In this document: one piece after another, positions 1 through 7,977 of the stretch
How positions within the stretch are numbered: the stretch's first letter is position 1
Layout of the letters: every line of letters starts with the position of its first letter
The notes under the pieces: generated by a model
Told to the model about the DNA's origin: nothing
Database searches by the model: none
What the model saw: only the letters and a program-made list of their open reading frames with translations
Assembly (NCBI GenBank): GCA_004297625.1
Contig: SCTY01000047.1
Coordinates: forward strand, 1 to 64,000
From: Betaproteobacteria bacterium
GTDB lineage: Bacteria > Pseudomonadota > Gammaproteobacteria > Burkholderiales > SG8-39
Reading direction: 5' to 3'
Length of the DNA: 64,000 nt
Translations under genes and position numbers: made by a program

Positions 1-136
1 AAAGCGCCGCCAGCGCCGCCTCCCCCGACTCCACCGCCGTCACCGCATAGCCCGACGCCGTCAGCCGCATCGCTATCAGCTGCAAAAGATCCTTGTCATC
101 GTCCACCAGCAGGACCTTCGCCTTTTCATTGCTCAT
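1..136 (-). CDS. Response regulator, N-terminal part (GlrR/QseF-like), cut by window edge
   Basis: The reading frame starts at 136 and runs off the left edge, so only about 45 residues are visible. They form the start of a receiver domain: MSNEKAKVLLVDDDKDLLQL contains the beta-1 strand and the acidic DDD cluster, followed by a helix and the second strand (GYAVTAVESG). The downstream phospho-acceptor Asp is outside the window. It lies 49 nt downstream of a sensor kinase on the same strand, the order seen in glrK-glrR pairs, where the regulator is a sigma-54 activator of the NtrC type. That assignment is an inference, since the AAA+ domain cannot be seen. Confidence 0.8.
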   Translation of the reverse strand, partial: MSNEKAKVLLVDDDKDLLQLIAMRLTASGYAVTAVESGEAALAAL

Positions 137-185
137 CCTTTAAGCCTTTTCTTCGAATAAACCATGTAATTCTTAGTCGCTGTCG

Positions 186-1631
186 TTACGCGGCGTCGGC
201 CAGGGCACGCGCCGAACGGCGCGGCAGCGTGACACGGAAATGACCGCCGCCCCCGCCGACGACGGCGATCTGCCCGCCGTGCGCCTCGACCAGCTCGCGG
301 GCGATGGCCAAGCCGAGGCCGCTGCCCTTGATCCGCCCGCTGTCGCCCTTGCCGCGGCCGCGGAAAAACAAATTGAAGATGGACTCGCGCTCCTCGGGCG
401 GCACGCCCGGCCCGGAGTCCATCACGTCGATCACCGCTTCGCCGGCCTGCGCCCGCGCGCGCACCGATACGGTGCCGCCCGGCGGCGAGAACTTCACCGC
501 GTTGCTGATCAGGTTGTCGACGATCGAGCGCAGCTTGTCGGGATCCGCTTCGAGCGTCGCGGACTGCGAATCGATGCTCAGGCGCAGTCCTTTCGAGCGC
601 GCCGCGAGCTCGTGCGCGCGCGCTGCTTCCGCCACGAGGCTTTCGAGCACCACCGGCTTCACTTCGAGCGACGAGGCCGCGTGCAGCGCCCGCTGGTAGT
701 CGAGCAGCTCCTCGATCAGGCGCTGCAGCTTGACGCTGTTGTCTCGCATGATCGACACGACCTGGCGCTGCGCGGGGCGCAGCGGGCCGGCCACCTCGTC
801 GTTGAGCAGCTCGGCGCCCTCGCGCAGCGCGGTGAGCGGTGTCTTCAGCTCGTGCGAAACATGGCGCAGGAAACGGTTCTTCTGCGTCTCGAACTCTTCC
901 AGCCGGCGCCGCAACCAGTCGAGCCGCCGTCCGAGATAGCGCAAGTCCTCCGGGCCGCGCACCGCAATGGGCTTCAAAAAATCGGCGCCGCCGAGCTGGC
1001 GGATCGCGTTGTCGATCGCCGCGATCGGGCGCCCGATGTAGCGCGTGAGCACGAGCGCGAGGCTGAGCGCCACCGCGGTGCTGAAAAGAAGCAGCAGCAC
1101 CACGCCGCGCTGCGCTTCGTCGGCGCTCGCGCGCAGGCGCTCGACCTCGCGGTTCACCACCAGATTGTTGATCGCCAGCACTTCGCGCGCTGCGTCGAGC
1201 AGCCGCTCGACGCGCGCGCTCACCTCGTTGGTCTTGATGGGGCGGCGCGTGCCGTCGCCGAGCATGTCGTAGAGCGCCTGCTCTTCGTCGACCGTGCGGT
1301 TGAGCGCCGCGACCTGCGCGTAATCGAGCGGCAGCTGCGCAATCTCGTCGGCCAGCTGCCGGAAGTTGCGATGCACGTGCGCGTAGGCCTGGAGAACTTC
1401 CGGATCGTCCAGTACCGCGACCTGCTGCGCGAGCCGCTCTATGGTGCCGATGCGGTCGAAAAGCGAGCGGCTGGCGCGCGCCGCATCCGAGGCATTGAAC
1501 ACCGCGCTGCGGCTCTGCCCGACGAGGCGCTCGGTATTCCACGCGGAGTACGCGAGCGCGCCGACCAGCGGCAACGCGACGACGGTGAAGCCGGCAAGCA
1601 ACAGGCCGAGGAACGAACGCGGGTAAGTCAT
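186..1631 (-). CDS. Membrane sensor histidine kinase (GlrK/QseE-like)
   Basis: 481 residues. An N-terminal membrane segment (about residues 8-30) and a second one (about 175-195) flank a helical periplasmic sensor region. A HAMP-like linker follows (RYIGRPIAAIDNAI). The dimerisation/phosphorylation helix has the H-box HVSHELKTPL near residue 257. The ATPase domain has the N-box DNLISNAVKFSPPGG near 375, the G1 box DVMDSGPGVPP and the G2 box GSGLGLAIA. All key residues are present, so it should be active. The length and the small sensor domain match the GlrK family. The response regulator follows 49 nt downstream, probably in one transcript. The signal sensed cannot be read from sequence. Confidence 0.9.
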   Translation of the reverse strand: MTYPRSFLGLLLAGFTVVALPLVGALAYSAWNTERLVGQSRSAVFNASDAARASRSLFDRIGTIERLAQQVAVLDDPEVLQAYAHVHRNFRQLADEIAQLPLDYAQVAALNRTVDEEQALYDMLGDGTRRPIKTNEVSARVERLLDAAREVLAINNLVVNREVERLRASADEAQRGVVLLLLFSTAVALSLALVLTRYIGRPIAAIDNAIRQLGGADFLKPIAVRGPEDLRYLGRRLDWLRRRLEEFETQKNRFLRHVSHELKTPLTALREGAELLNDEVAGPLRPAQRQVVSIMRDNSVKLQRLIEELLDYQRALHAASSLEVKPVVLESLVAEAARAHELAARSKGLRLSIDSQSATLEADPDKLRSIVDNLISNAVKFSPPGGTVSVRARAQAGEAVIDVMDSGPGVPPEERESIFNLFFRGRGKGDSGRIKGSGLGLAIARELVEAHGGQIAVVGGGGGHFRVTLPRRSARALADAA

Positions 1632-1734
1632 GCAAAGGAAATAGTTGCATGGCGTTGGACAAACTCCAATGTCACGTGTTCACGACAGGCGCGCGTCTTT
1701 CTGTCGTGCGCCGGCGACGCTCCGGCCGGGACGC

Positions 1735-2796
1735 TCAGTCCCGGCGAGCCACCGTGGCGACCAGGCGTGCCGAGCAGAACTGCAACCCCGCGTGCAAGCC
1801 GCGCAGCGACTGCATGTCGGCGCTCTCCTGCGCAGTGACCGCGAGCGCGCCGCCAGCGAGCGCGGCGAACATCTGGAAGTCCGGGCCGCGCGCCGCAGCC
1901 GGCGTGTCGATCAGCACCACACGAAAATGCTTGCGCGCCTCGGCGAGGAACGCCGGCAGGCGGCTGCGGCTGAGAAGCTCGAGCGGATCGGCGCGCGGCG
2001 TGCCCGCCACCATTACCGACAAGTTCGTTCCGGCGCTCGCGACGCTCACGCGCCGGTCGTCGAGCAAGTCGGCGAGCCCGTGCGCGTTGGGCAGCTTGAA
2101 CGCGCGGTGCAGCGCCGGCGCGCGGAAGTCGCCGTCGATGAGGAGCGTCTTCTCCCCCATCGCGGCGAATGCGGCGGCAAGCTGCGCAGCGAGCCGGGTT
2201 CGACCCTCGCCCGGCTGCGCGCTCACGATGGCGAGCACCCGGCGCTGCGGCGTGAACCAGTGCTCGAGCAGGCGCGCGCAGAGCTCGCGCAGCGCCTGAG
2301 GGGCGAGCGGCCGCAGCGCAAGCAACGGCTCGCCGAGCGCGCGCACCAGCTCCCGCTCGCTGCGCACCGGCCGGCGCGCGCGCCGGCGAGCGGCGAGCCA
2401 CGCCACGCCAAGCGCAAGCCCGCCCGAACCTCCGAGCGCGAGATTGAGGCCGAGGCTCGGATGCCGGCGCATCACCGTGGGCGCGTCAACGAGCACCGCG
2501 TTTTGAGCGAGATACGGCCGCAGCTTCTCCATGACCGCTCGTGCCGCCGCCTGCGGGTCGTCCGCCGCCTCTTCGAGCTTCGCTATGCGGCTGCCCTCCT
2601 GTACGCCGCGGAGCAGCATGACCCGGGCGGTGGCCTCGTAATGCGCCGGCCAGACCAGCGTGGCCGCCCCGGCAACGGCCAACCCGGCAGCCAGCGCGGC
2701 CAACGGCAGCCAGGCATGGGCCGATAGGACTACAGCGCCGGGGATTTCCCGTGAACGCTGCGGAATCCAGGGTCGATCGGTAAAAACGGTTGACAT
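1735..2796 (-). CDS. Short Wzz/BY-kinase-like exopolysaccharide chain-length protein (EpsG/ExoP type)
   Basis: 353 residues from the ATG at 2796; longer frames upstream give a non-protein-like sequence. Two membrane segments (about 28-50 and 112-132) enclose a very short periplasmic region, unlike the long coiled coil of full Wzz proteins. A CpsD-like ATPase domain follows. Its P-loop reads QPGEGRTRLA, with Arg where classic kinases have Lys; from memory, EpsG proteins of betaproteobacteria also have Arg here. The Walker A' strand reads TLLIDGDFRAPAL. The C-terminus (FCSARLVATVARRD) has no tyrosine cluster, so autophosphorylation of the usual kind is unlikely. It probably controls polymer length together with the divergent EpsL-like porin. 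Confidence 0.75.
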   Translation of the reverse strand: MSTVFTDRPWIPQRSREIPGAVVLSAHAWLPLAALAAGLAVAGAATLVWPAHYEATARVMLLRGVQEGSRIAKLEEAADDPQAAARAVMEKLRPYLAQNAVLVDAPTVMRRHPSLGLNLALGGSGGLALGVAWLAARRRARRPVRSERELVRALGEPLLALRPLAPQALRELCARLLEHWFTPQRRVLAIVSAQPGEGRTRLAAQLAAAFAAMGEKTLLIDGDFRAPALHRAFKLPNAHGLADLLDDRRVSVASAGTNLSVMVAGTPRADPLELLSRSRLPAFLAEARKHFRVVLIDTPAAARGPDFQMFAALAGGALAVTAQESADMQSLRGLHAGLQFCSARLVATVARRD

Positions 2797-2807
2797 AGAA
2801 TGCCCTG

Positions 2808-4046
2808 ATGAAAAAATTTCAACGCTCCGTTGCCCTTTTCCCGCTGCTGCTGGCGCCGGCGGTGGCGCTCGCGTTCGAGACGGTGGACAGCCTGCCGTGG
2901 CCGTCGGCGGGGGTCTTCCCCGCCTACCCGCGCGACGAGACGCGACCGACCGATTTCTGGATCCAAGGCGGCATGATGCGGGACGACAACATCCTGCGGC
3001 GCGAGAGCGCAAGGCAGGGCGACACGGTCACGCGCGCCGGCGCCGGCTTCCGGCACGATCAGCGCATCGTCGGCCGCCAGCGCCTGGTCGTCGAAGCGCG
3101 CGGCGACGCGTACAGTTACGACCGCTTTTCCGACCTCGATCACTTCGCCTATTCGGCGCTCGGCGACTGGCGCTGGGAGCTCGGCAACGATCTCGCCGGC
3201 TCCGTGGTCCTGGCGCGCGACAAGCGCCTCGTCGACATCGCGGAGACCCAGGCGGCGGTAAAAGACATGGTGACGACGACGCGCTTCGCCGCGACCGGCG
3301 GCTATCTGGTCACGCCGAGCTTCCGGGTGCGCGCGGGCTATGCGCACGGCATAGCCGACCGCGAGCGGCTCGCCGCGGCCGAAACGCGCTCGGACGGCGT
3401 CACGGTCGGCGCCGACTACGTTTCCCCCCTGCGCAATACGCTGGGAGTCGAATACCGCCGGGCGAAGGGCGATGCGCCGGTGCCCGAGCTCGTCGCGCCG
3501 GCCGGCACTTTCGTCAACAACGACTACGACGAGCGGGAAGTCGCGCTCGTCGCGAGCTATGCGCCGGGGCCGCAGCTGCGCGCCGACGGCCGCGTGGGCC
3601 GCACCAAGCGGACCTACAGCGAGATTCCCGGCCGCGACTTCGACCAGGGCACGGGACGGGCGCGCATCGAGTGGCTGCCGGGCAACAAGACCATCCTCGG
3701 CTTCGAGGCGTACAAGGAGCCGCGCTCGATCATCGACGTCGCGGCGAGCCACGTCGTCGTCAAGGGCGTCGCCTTCGGGCCGAGCTGGGCGGCGACCGAG
3801 AAGCTGGTGTTTTCCGCGCGGCTGATCCGCGAGCGGCGCACTTTCGAGGGCGATCCGGCAATCTCCGTCGCCGGCGCGCCGCTGCGCGACGAGCTGGTCC
3901 ACACGCTGCGCTTCGGCGTGGGCTGGGAGCCGCTGCGCCACTGGCAGGCGAGCTTCGCGGCCGACCGCGGCACGCGCGACTCCAACTTCGCCGGGCGCGA
4001 CTACAAGTACAGCGCCCTCACGGCGAACCTCGCCTGGCATTGGTAA
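2808..4046 (+). CDS. EpsL-like outer-membrane beta-barrel, exopolysaccharide export
   Basis: 412 residues with a signal peptide (MKKFQRSVALFPLLLAPAVALA) and then alternating amphipathic strands rich in Arg, Tyr and Trp. The protein ends in an aromatic residue (LAWHW), typical of outer-membrane barrels. The pattern resembles the EpsL family found with EpsG-type kinases in betaproteobacterial exopolysaccharide loci. It is divergent from the kinase, with only 11 nt between start codons. There is no Shine-Dalgarno sequence. A -10-like TAGAAT at 2796-2801 would place transcription start at about the ATG, so the message may be leaderless. The substrate polymer is unknown. Confidence 0.75.
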   Translation: MKKFQRSVALFPLLLAPAVALAFETVDSLPWPSAGVFPAYPRDETRPTDFWIQGGMMRDDNILRRESARQGDTVTRAGAGFRHDQRIVGRQRLVVEARGDAYSYDRFSDLDHFAYSALGDWRWELGNDLAGSVVLARDKRLVDIAETQAAVKDMVTTTRFAATGGYLVTPSFRVRAGYAHGIADRERLAAAETRSDGVTVGADYVSPLRNTLGVEYRRAKGDAPVPELVAPAGTFVNNDYDEREVALVASYAPGPQLRADGRVGRTKRTYSEIPGRDFDQGTGRARIEWLPGNKTILGFEAYKEPRSIIDVAASHVVVKGVAFGPSWAATEKLVFSARLIRERRTFEGDPAISVAGAPLRDELVHTLRFGVGWEPLRHWQASFAADRGTRDSNFAGRDYKYSALTANLAWHW

Positions 4047-4047
4047 C

Positions 4048-5508
4048 TCACCGCCCGTAGGCGTCTTCGAAGCGCACGATGTCGTCTTCGCCGAGGTAGC
4101 TTCCCGACTGCACCTCGATGATCTCGAGCGGCAGCCGCCCCGGGTTCTCGAGGCGGTGCTTCACGCCGGGCGGAATGTAAGTCGACTCGTCCTCGGTGAG
4201 CAGGAAGGTCTCGTCGCCTCGCGTGACGCGCGCGCTGCCGCGCACGACGATCCAGTGCTCAGCGCGGTGATAGTGCATCTGCAGCGATAAGGCGGCGCCC
4301 GGCTCGACCACGATGCGCTTCACCTGGAAGCGCTCGCCGCGCTCGATGCTGTCGTAGGTGCCCCACGGGCGCTGCACCTTGCGGTGCGCGAAGCACTCGC
4401 TGCGCCCGCTGCGCTTCAGCTCCGCCGCCAGCTTGCCGACGGCTTGCGCCTTGTCCTTGCGCGCCACCATGACCACATCGGGCGTCTCGACGACCACCAT
4501 GTCGTCCACGCCGACGCACGCCACCAGGCGGTGCTGCGCGAGCACGAGCGCGTTTTTCGTATCGGCCAGATGCACGTCGCCATGCACCGCGTTTCCGTGC
4601 GCGTCTTTTTCTTCGATCTGCCACAGCGCGTCCCAGGCGCCCACATCGGACCAACCTGCGTCGAGCCGCACCACGACTGCCTCGGGGCCGCTCGGCGCGC
4701 CCACGACGTGCTCCATTACCGCGTAATCGATCGAGTCGGAGGGGCACTCGCCGAACGCGCCCGGCTCCACGCGCAGGAAACCGCCGTCGCGGCAGCCCCG
4801 GCGGTAGGCGCGCTCGCACGCGCCGAGGATTTCCTTGCGGAAGTTGCCGATGGCGTCGATCCACACCGACGCGCGCACCGCGTAGATTCCCGCATTCCAG
4901 TAGTAATCGCCCGACGCGAGGTAGCTTTGCGCCGCGGCGGCGTCGGGCTTCTCGACGAACGCTTCCACGTAGCTCGCCGGCACGTCCGGCGGCCCTGCCA
5001 CAGCGCGGCCGGCGCGGATGTATCCAAAGGCCGTATCGGCCGACGCGGGCGGCACGCCGAAGGTGACGATGCGGCCCTGAAGCGCGAGCGCCGCGGCCCG
5101 CTCTACCGCGCGCCTGAACGCTTCGCGGTCGACGATGACATGGTCCGAGGGCATCGCGAGCAGCACCGGGTCGTCTGCGGTCACCGAATGCACGGCGGCG
5201 AGCGTGAGCGCCGGCGCGGTGCCGCGCCCCTGCGGCTCGAGCACGATGACCTTCGGCTTCGCGCCGATGCGGTTGAGCTGCCCGGCCACCATGAAGCGGT
5301 GCGCCTCGTTGCAGATGACGAGCGGCTCCACCGTGGCATCGATGCCTGCGCAGCGCGCGCCCGTTTCCTGCAGCAGGGTGCGCTCGCCGTTCAGCGCATG
5401 CAGCGGTTTGGGGTGATGCTCGCGAGACAGCGGCCATAGCCGGGTGCCGGAGCCGCCGCAAAGGATAACTGGCTGGATCAGCGTCGGGGTGACGCCCAGT
5501 TCAATCAT
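4048..5508 (-). CDS. manC: Mannose-1-phosphate guanylyltransferase / mannose-6-phosphate isomerase
   Basis: 486 residues, the usual length for the bifunctional type II enzyme (ManC/CpsB/AlgA). The nucleotidyltransferase half starts with ILCGGSGTRLWPLSREHHPK, the signature GGSGTRLWPLSR loop. FVEKPDAAAAQSYLASGDYYWNAGIY is the sugar-binding region. The C-terminal cupin has QMHYHRAEHWIVVRGSARV, the metal-binding isomerase site. It makes GDP-mannose for surface polysaccharide. It ends just past the EpsL-like gene, which is convergent. The start codon abuts a palindromic repeat (5509-5577) and has no recognisable ribosome-binding site, so the original leader may have been displaced by the repeat. 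Confidence 0.95.
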   Translation of the reverse strand: MIELGVTPTLIQPVILCGGSGTRLWPLSREHHPKPLHALNGERTLLQETGARCAGIDATVEPLVICNEAHRFMVAGQLNRIGAKPKVIVLEPQGRGTAPALTLAAVHSVTADDPVLLAMPSDHVIVDREAFRRAVERAAALALQGRIVTFGVPPASADTAFGYIRAGRAVAGPPDVPASYVEAFVEKPDAAAAQSYLASGDYYWNAGIYAVRASVWIDAIGNFRKEILGACERAYRRGCRDGGFLRVEPGAFGECPSDSIDYAVMEHVVGAPSGPEAVVVRLDAGWSDVGAWDALWQIEEKDAHGNAVHGDVHLADTKNALVLAQHRLVACVGVDDMVVVETPDVVMVARKDKAQAVGKLAAELKRSGRSECFAHRKVQRPWGTYDSIERGERFQVKRIVVEPGAALSLQMHYHRAEHWIVVRGSARVTRGDETFLLTEDESTYIPPGVKHRLENPGRLPLEIIEVQSGSYLGEDDIVRFEDAYGR

Positions 5509-5577
5509 AAAGAATTGGGGTCAGACCCCAATTTCGCTCCTTTTATTTCGGAAATTGGGGTCTGACCCCAATTCTTT
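5509..5577. repeat. Inverted pair of 26-bp GGGGTC palindromes (REP/BIME-like)
   Basis: Two arms, 5509-5534 and about 5552-5577, are exact reverse complements of each other. Each arm is itself a palindrome built on AATTGGGGTCAGACCCCAATT-type sequence (shown here only as the core GGGGTCAGACCCC). The spacer is about 17 nt. Related copies with GGGTCCTGACCC cores lie at 19231-19292 and 63075-63095. This is the structure of REP-type elements mobilised in trans by RAYT transposases; no transposase is present in the window. The element may also act as a bidirectional terminator. Confidence 0.85.
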
Positions 5578-5920
5578 AGCGATGCAGGCGCGCTTGCTTG
5601 CGGCGCTCACCGTAAAGGCGCTGCCAGCTCCAGTCTGCGACGAAGCGCGCCTGGTAGTCCGCCTGGGCGCACTCCCCCATCTGGCGCATCTTTTCGGGAA
5701 AAGCCTCGGCCCAGGCGAGCCGCCGGGCGAGATCGCGCGCCGAGCCCGGCTCGAAAGGCAGCCCGTTGCCTCCCGGCTCGATGAGCTCGACGTGCGAGCC
5801 GACGCGGCTCGCGATGCGCGCGCCCGTGAAGAGAGCCAGCGCTTCGAGCAATGTGCCGACGCCGTTCTCGGCGCTCAGGCGCCCGGCGAGCAGCCCGCCG
5901 CTCCGCGCTCGCGGCGTCAT
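5576..5920 (-). pseudogene. Glycosyltransferase family 4 remnant with internal deletion
   Basis: 114 residues. The first part, GRLSAENGVGTLLEALALF, is the strand-helix found in the middle of GT4 glycosyltransferases (normally GRL..EKG...LL.A). It is joined directly to ASRVGSHVELIEPGGNGLPFEPG, which normally lies about 90-100 residues further on and includes the sugar-nucleotide binding region before the conserved C-terminal helix (ARRLAWAEAFPEKMRQMG). The N-terminal Rossmann domain is absent. The frame is open, but the protein cannot be a working transferase. It overlaps the upstream small gene by ATGA. It may be the last trace of a polysaccharide gene cluster. Confidence 0.75.
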
Positions 5921-6159
5921 TCGGGCTTCCAGCGGCGCGTGCGGTACTGGATCTTCGGTCCCGGCTTGTCACGCGGCGGGGGCGCCGCGACTTCACGCTC
6001 CGGAATGACCGCGACCTTCAGCGGCTCGCGCCGCTTGAAGCGCGGCTTCTCGTCGCGCGGCTTTTCTTCCCTCGCGGCTTCTTCGCCTACGCGGCCGTTG
6101 CGGCCACGCAGACGGCCGGAGGCATACAGGTAGCCCGCGGCGGTTGCAGCAGCACTCAT
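5917..6159 (-). CDS. Small basic protein of unknown function
   Basis: 80 residues starting MSAAATAAGYLYASGRLRG, then a highly charged Arg/Lys/Glu stretch and a proline-rich tail (REVAAPPPRDKPGPKIQYRTRRWKPE). A good ribosome-binding site (GAGGAG) lies about 10 nt before the ATG, which supports expression. I recognise no family. The stop overlaps the start of the glycosyltransferase remnant, so the two may once have been co-transcribed. The charge pattern suggests a nucleic-acid or ribosome contact, but that is a guess. Confidence 0.5.
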   Translation of the reverse strand: MSAAATAAGYLYASGRLRGRNGRVGEEAAREEKPRDEKPRFKRREPLKVAVIPEREVAAPPPRDKPGPKIQYRTRRWKPE

Positions 6160-6195
6160 GATGCTTTCAGCTCCTCAGTTGATACGATGTGTAAT

Positions 6196-6456
6196 TCACC
6201 ACCGCGCAAACTCCACGCGGTCGAGCTTGCCGTCGTGGTTGCTGTCCATCTGGTCGAAGCGCTCGGCAAGGCCGGGCACCGCGCCCGCCTCGCGCCGGTC
6301 GACGAACCCGTCCCTGTTGCGATCGGCGAGGTCGAACACCGGCGTTGCGGGCGCCTGCCGGCCTGCGCTCAGCGTCGCGACCGGCGCGGCGGCGAGCAGC
6401 GCCACGCACAGCATCGCGCAATAGACATAAAAGGCAACTTTAATGGGGGACCGCAT
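6196..6456 (-). CDS. Secreted or membrane-anchored EF-hand protein
   Basis: About 86 residues from the ATG at 6456; a GTG at 6471 would add five. An N-terminal hydrophobic stretch (KVAFYVYCAMLCVALLAAAPVATLSA) looks like a signal peptide. Two EF-hand loops follow: DRNRDGFVDRREA and DSNHDGKLDRVEF. Both have Asp at loop positions 1, 3 and 5 with Gly at 6 and an acidic residue at 12, the pattern for calcium binding. The protein is probably a small periplasmic calcium binder. A second EF-hand gene lies at 30940-31278. Confidence 0.7.
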   Translation of the reverse strand: MRSPIKVAFYVYCAMLCVALLAAAPVATLSAGRQAPATPVFDLADRNRDGFVDRREAGAVPGLAERFDQMDSNHDGKLDRVEFARW

Positions 6457-6471
6457 CGCGAGCGTTGGCAC

Positions 6472-6777
6472 TTATGTCGAAATTCGCGAGCAAGCGCCGT
6501 ACCAGCTGCACCGAACGCCGCAGTAACAACGGCTTAGCGGATGCCGGGAGCACGGCGCCTCACGAGCGGGCGTCGCCCGGAGCGGACGAGCCAATCCGCG
6601 CACCGGGACAGCGCTCTGATTCTTCGCGCTATTTCAAGTCGCGAAAACGCGACGTCGATGACCGACTAACCGTGTAATTGCTTCCACCATCGCGCGCGGG
6701 TCCGCCTTTCCCTTTCCCGCGATGTCGCTGCGCGCCGAGGTCGACGTCGAGGAAATCGCGGTCTCCGCGCAACCGTC
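6472..6777. other. Intergenic stretch, no gene seen
   Basis: About 300 nt between the EF-hand gene and the convergent end of the MFS gene. No frame looks like protein. A 6-bp hairpin (GTCGCG-AAAA-CGCGAC) sits at 6638-6653 but has no following T tract. I see no promoter that I would defend. Confidence 0.5.
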
Positions 6778-7977
6778 TTAGGACAGACGCAACCGCCAGG
6801 AGCGCACCACGGCAGCGCCGATGACCGCGGCGCCGAGCAGCACCGCGGCCGGCCCGCCGACCAGCCCGGCGAGAAGCCCGCCCTGCAGCCGGCCGAGCGG
6901 CGCGCTGCCGCGCGTGGCGAGCACCACCACCGACATCACGCGGCCGCGCAGTTCGTCAGGCACGAGCAACTGCGCCAGCGTGTTGCGCGTCACCGCCCAC
7001 GCGCCGTCGACGGCGCCGAGCGCGAACAGCAGGCTCACCGATAGCGCGAGCCACGGCGAGAGCGCGAACGCAGCGAGGAGCAGCGTGTAAACCGTGCCTG
7101 CGGCGAGAATCACGTGCACATGCTTCTTCACCTCGAACGCCACCATGATGCTCATCGCCAGCAGACCGCCGGCGCCGAGCGCGCTCATCAGCAATCCGAG
7201 GCCTTCCGGGCCGGTGCCGATGACATCGCGCGCGATGATGGTGATGAGCGTCACGTTGTGGCCGAAGAGCCCGCTCACCACCTCGAGGCCGAGCGCCACC
7301 TTGAGCAGCGGGTTCTCCCACACGAAGGCCAGGCCGTGCGTCATGCCGTGCCACAAGCCGCGCGGCAAAGCGGCTGCGTCGGGCCGCGCGCGCGGCAGGC
7401 GCATTGCCAGGAGCGCGAGCAGCATGCCGAGAAAGCTCGCCGCATTGATGATGAAAGGAAGCGCATACCCGCCGTAGGCCACTGCCAGGCCGCCGAGCGA
7501 GGGGCCGATCAAGGCGCCGCTGCGCACCGCCACGGCGTTGAGGCTCACTGCGCTTTGCATGGCGCTGCGCGGCACGAGGCCGACGAAGAGCGCCTGGCGC
7601 GCCGGCACCGAGAATGCCGAGAGCGTGCCGCTGGCGAAACTGAGCACGTAGAGGTGCCAGTACTGCAGCTCCCCGGCCAGCGCGAGCAGCCCCACCGCGA
7701 GCGACACCAGCAGCATGGCTGATTCCGTCAGCAGCAAAAGCGCGCGGCGCGGCACCCGATCGGCCACCGCGCCGCCGAACAGGGTGAGCGCGATCATAGG
7801 CACGGCGCGGGCGAGCCCGCTCAACCCGAGCAGCAGCGGCGAATTGGTGAGCTCGTAGAGAATCCACGCCACGGCCGTCTGCTCGGCCCAGGTGCCGAGC
7901 TGCGAGGTGAACTGCCCGGCGAAATACAGGACGTAGTTGCGCTCCCGTAGGGCGGTAAGGCCCCGCGGAAACTTCAC
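6778..7977 (-). CDS. MFS transporter, DHA3/EntS-like
   Basis: 399 residues from a GTG at 7977 whose bases overlap the TGA of the preceding dehydrogenase (GTGA), the best start because VKFPRGLTALRERNYVLYFAG matches the usual N-terminus of this family. Longer frames give non-protein sequence. About 10-12 hydrophobic segments are visible. The loop 2-3 motif GGAVADRVPRR is the MFS signature. Family members export drugs, siderophores or metabolites. Translational coupling with the dehydrogenase suggests a shared substrate or product, which cannot be named. Confidence 0.85.
   Translation of the reverse strand: MKFPRGLTALRERNYVLYFAGQFTSQLGTWAEQTAVAWILYELTNSPLLLGLSGLARAVPMIALTLFGGAVADRVPRRALLLLTESAMLLVSLAVGLLALAGELQYWHLYVLSFASGTLSAFSVPARQALFVGLVPRSAMQSAVSLNAVAVRSGALIGPSLGGLAVAYGGYALPFIINAASFLGMLLALLAMRLPRARPDAAALPRGLWHGMTHGLAFVWENPLLKVALGLEVVSGLFGHNVTLITIIARDVIGTGPEGLGLLMSALGAGGLLAMSIMVAFEVKKHVHVILAAGTVYTLLLAAFALSPWLALSVSLLFALGAVDGAWAVTRNTLAQLLVPDELRGRVMSVVVLATRGSAPLGRLQGGLLAGLVGGPAAVLLGAAVIGAAVVRSWRLRLS

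Noticed and set aside
6638..6653. GTCGCG-AAAA-CGCGAC hairpin as terminator
   Set aside because: No T tract follows and no gene ends within reading distance, so the stem is not evidence of termination.
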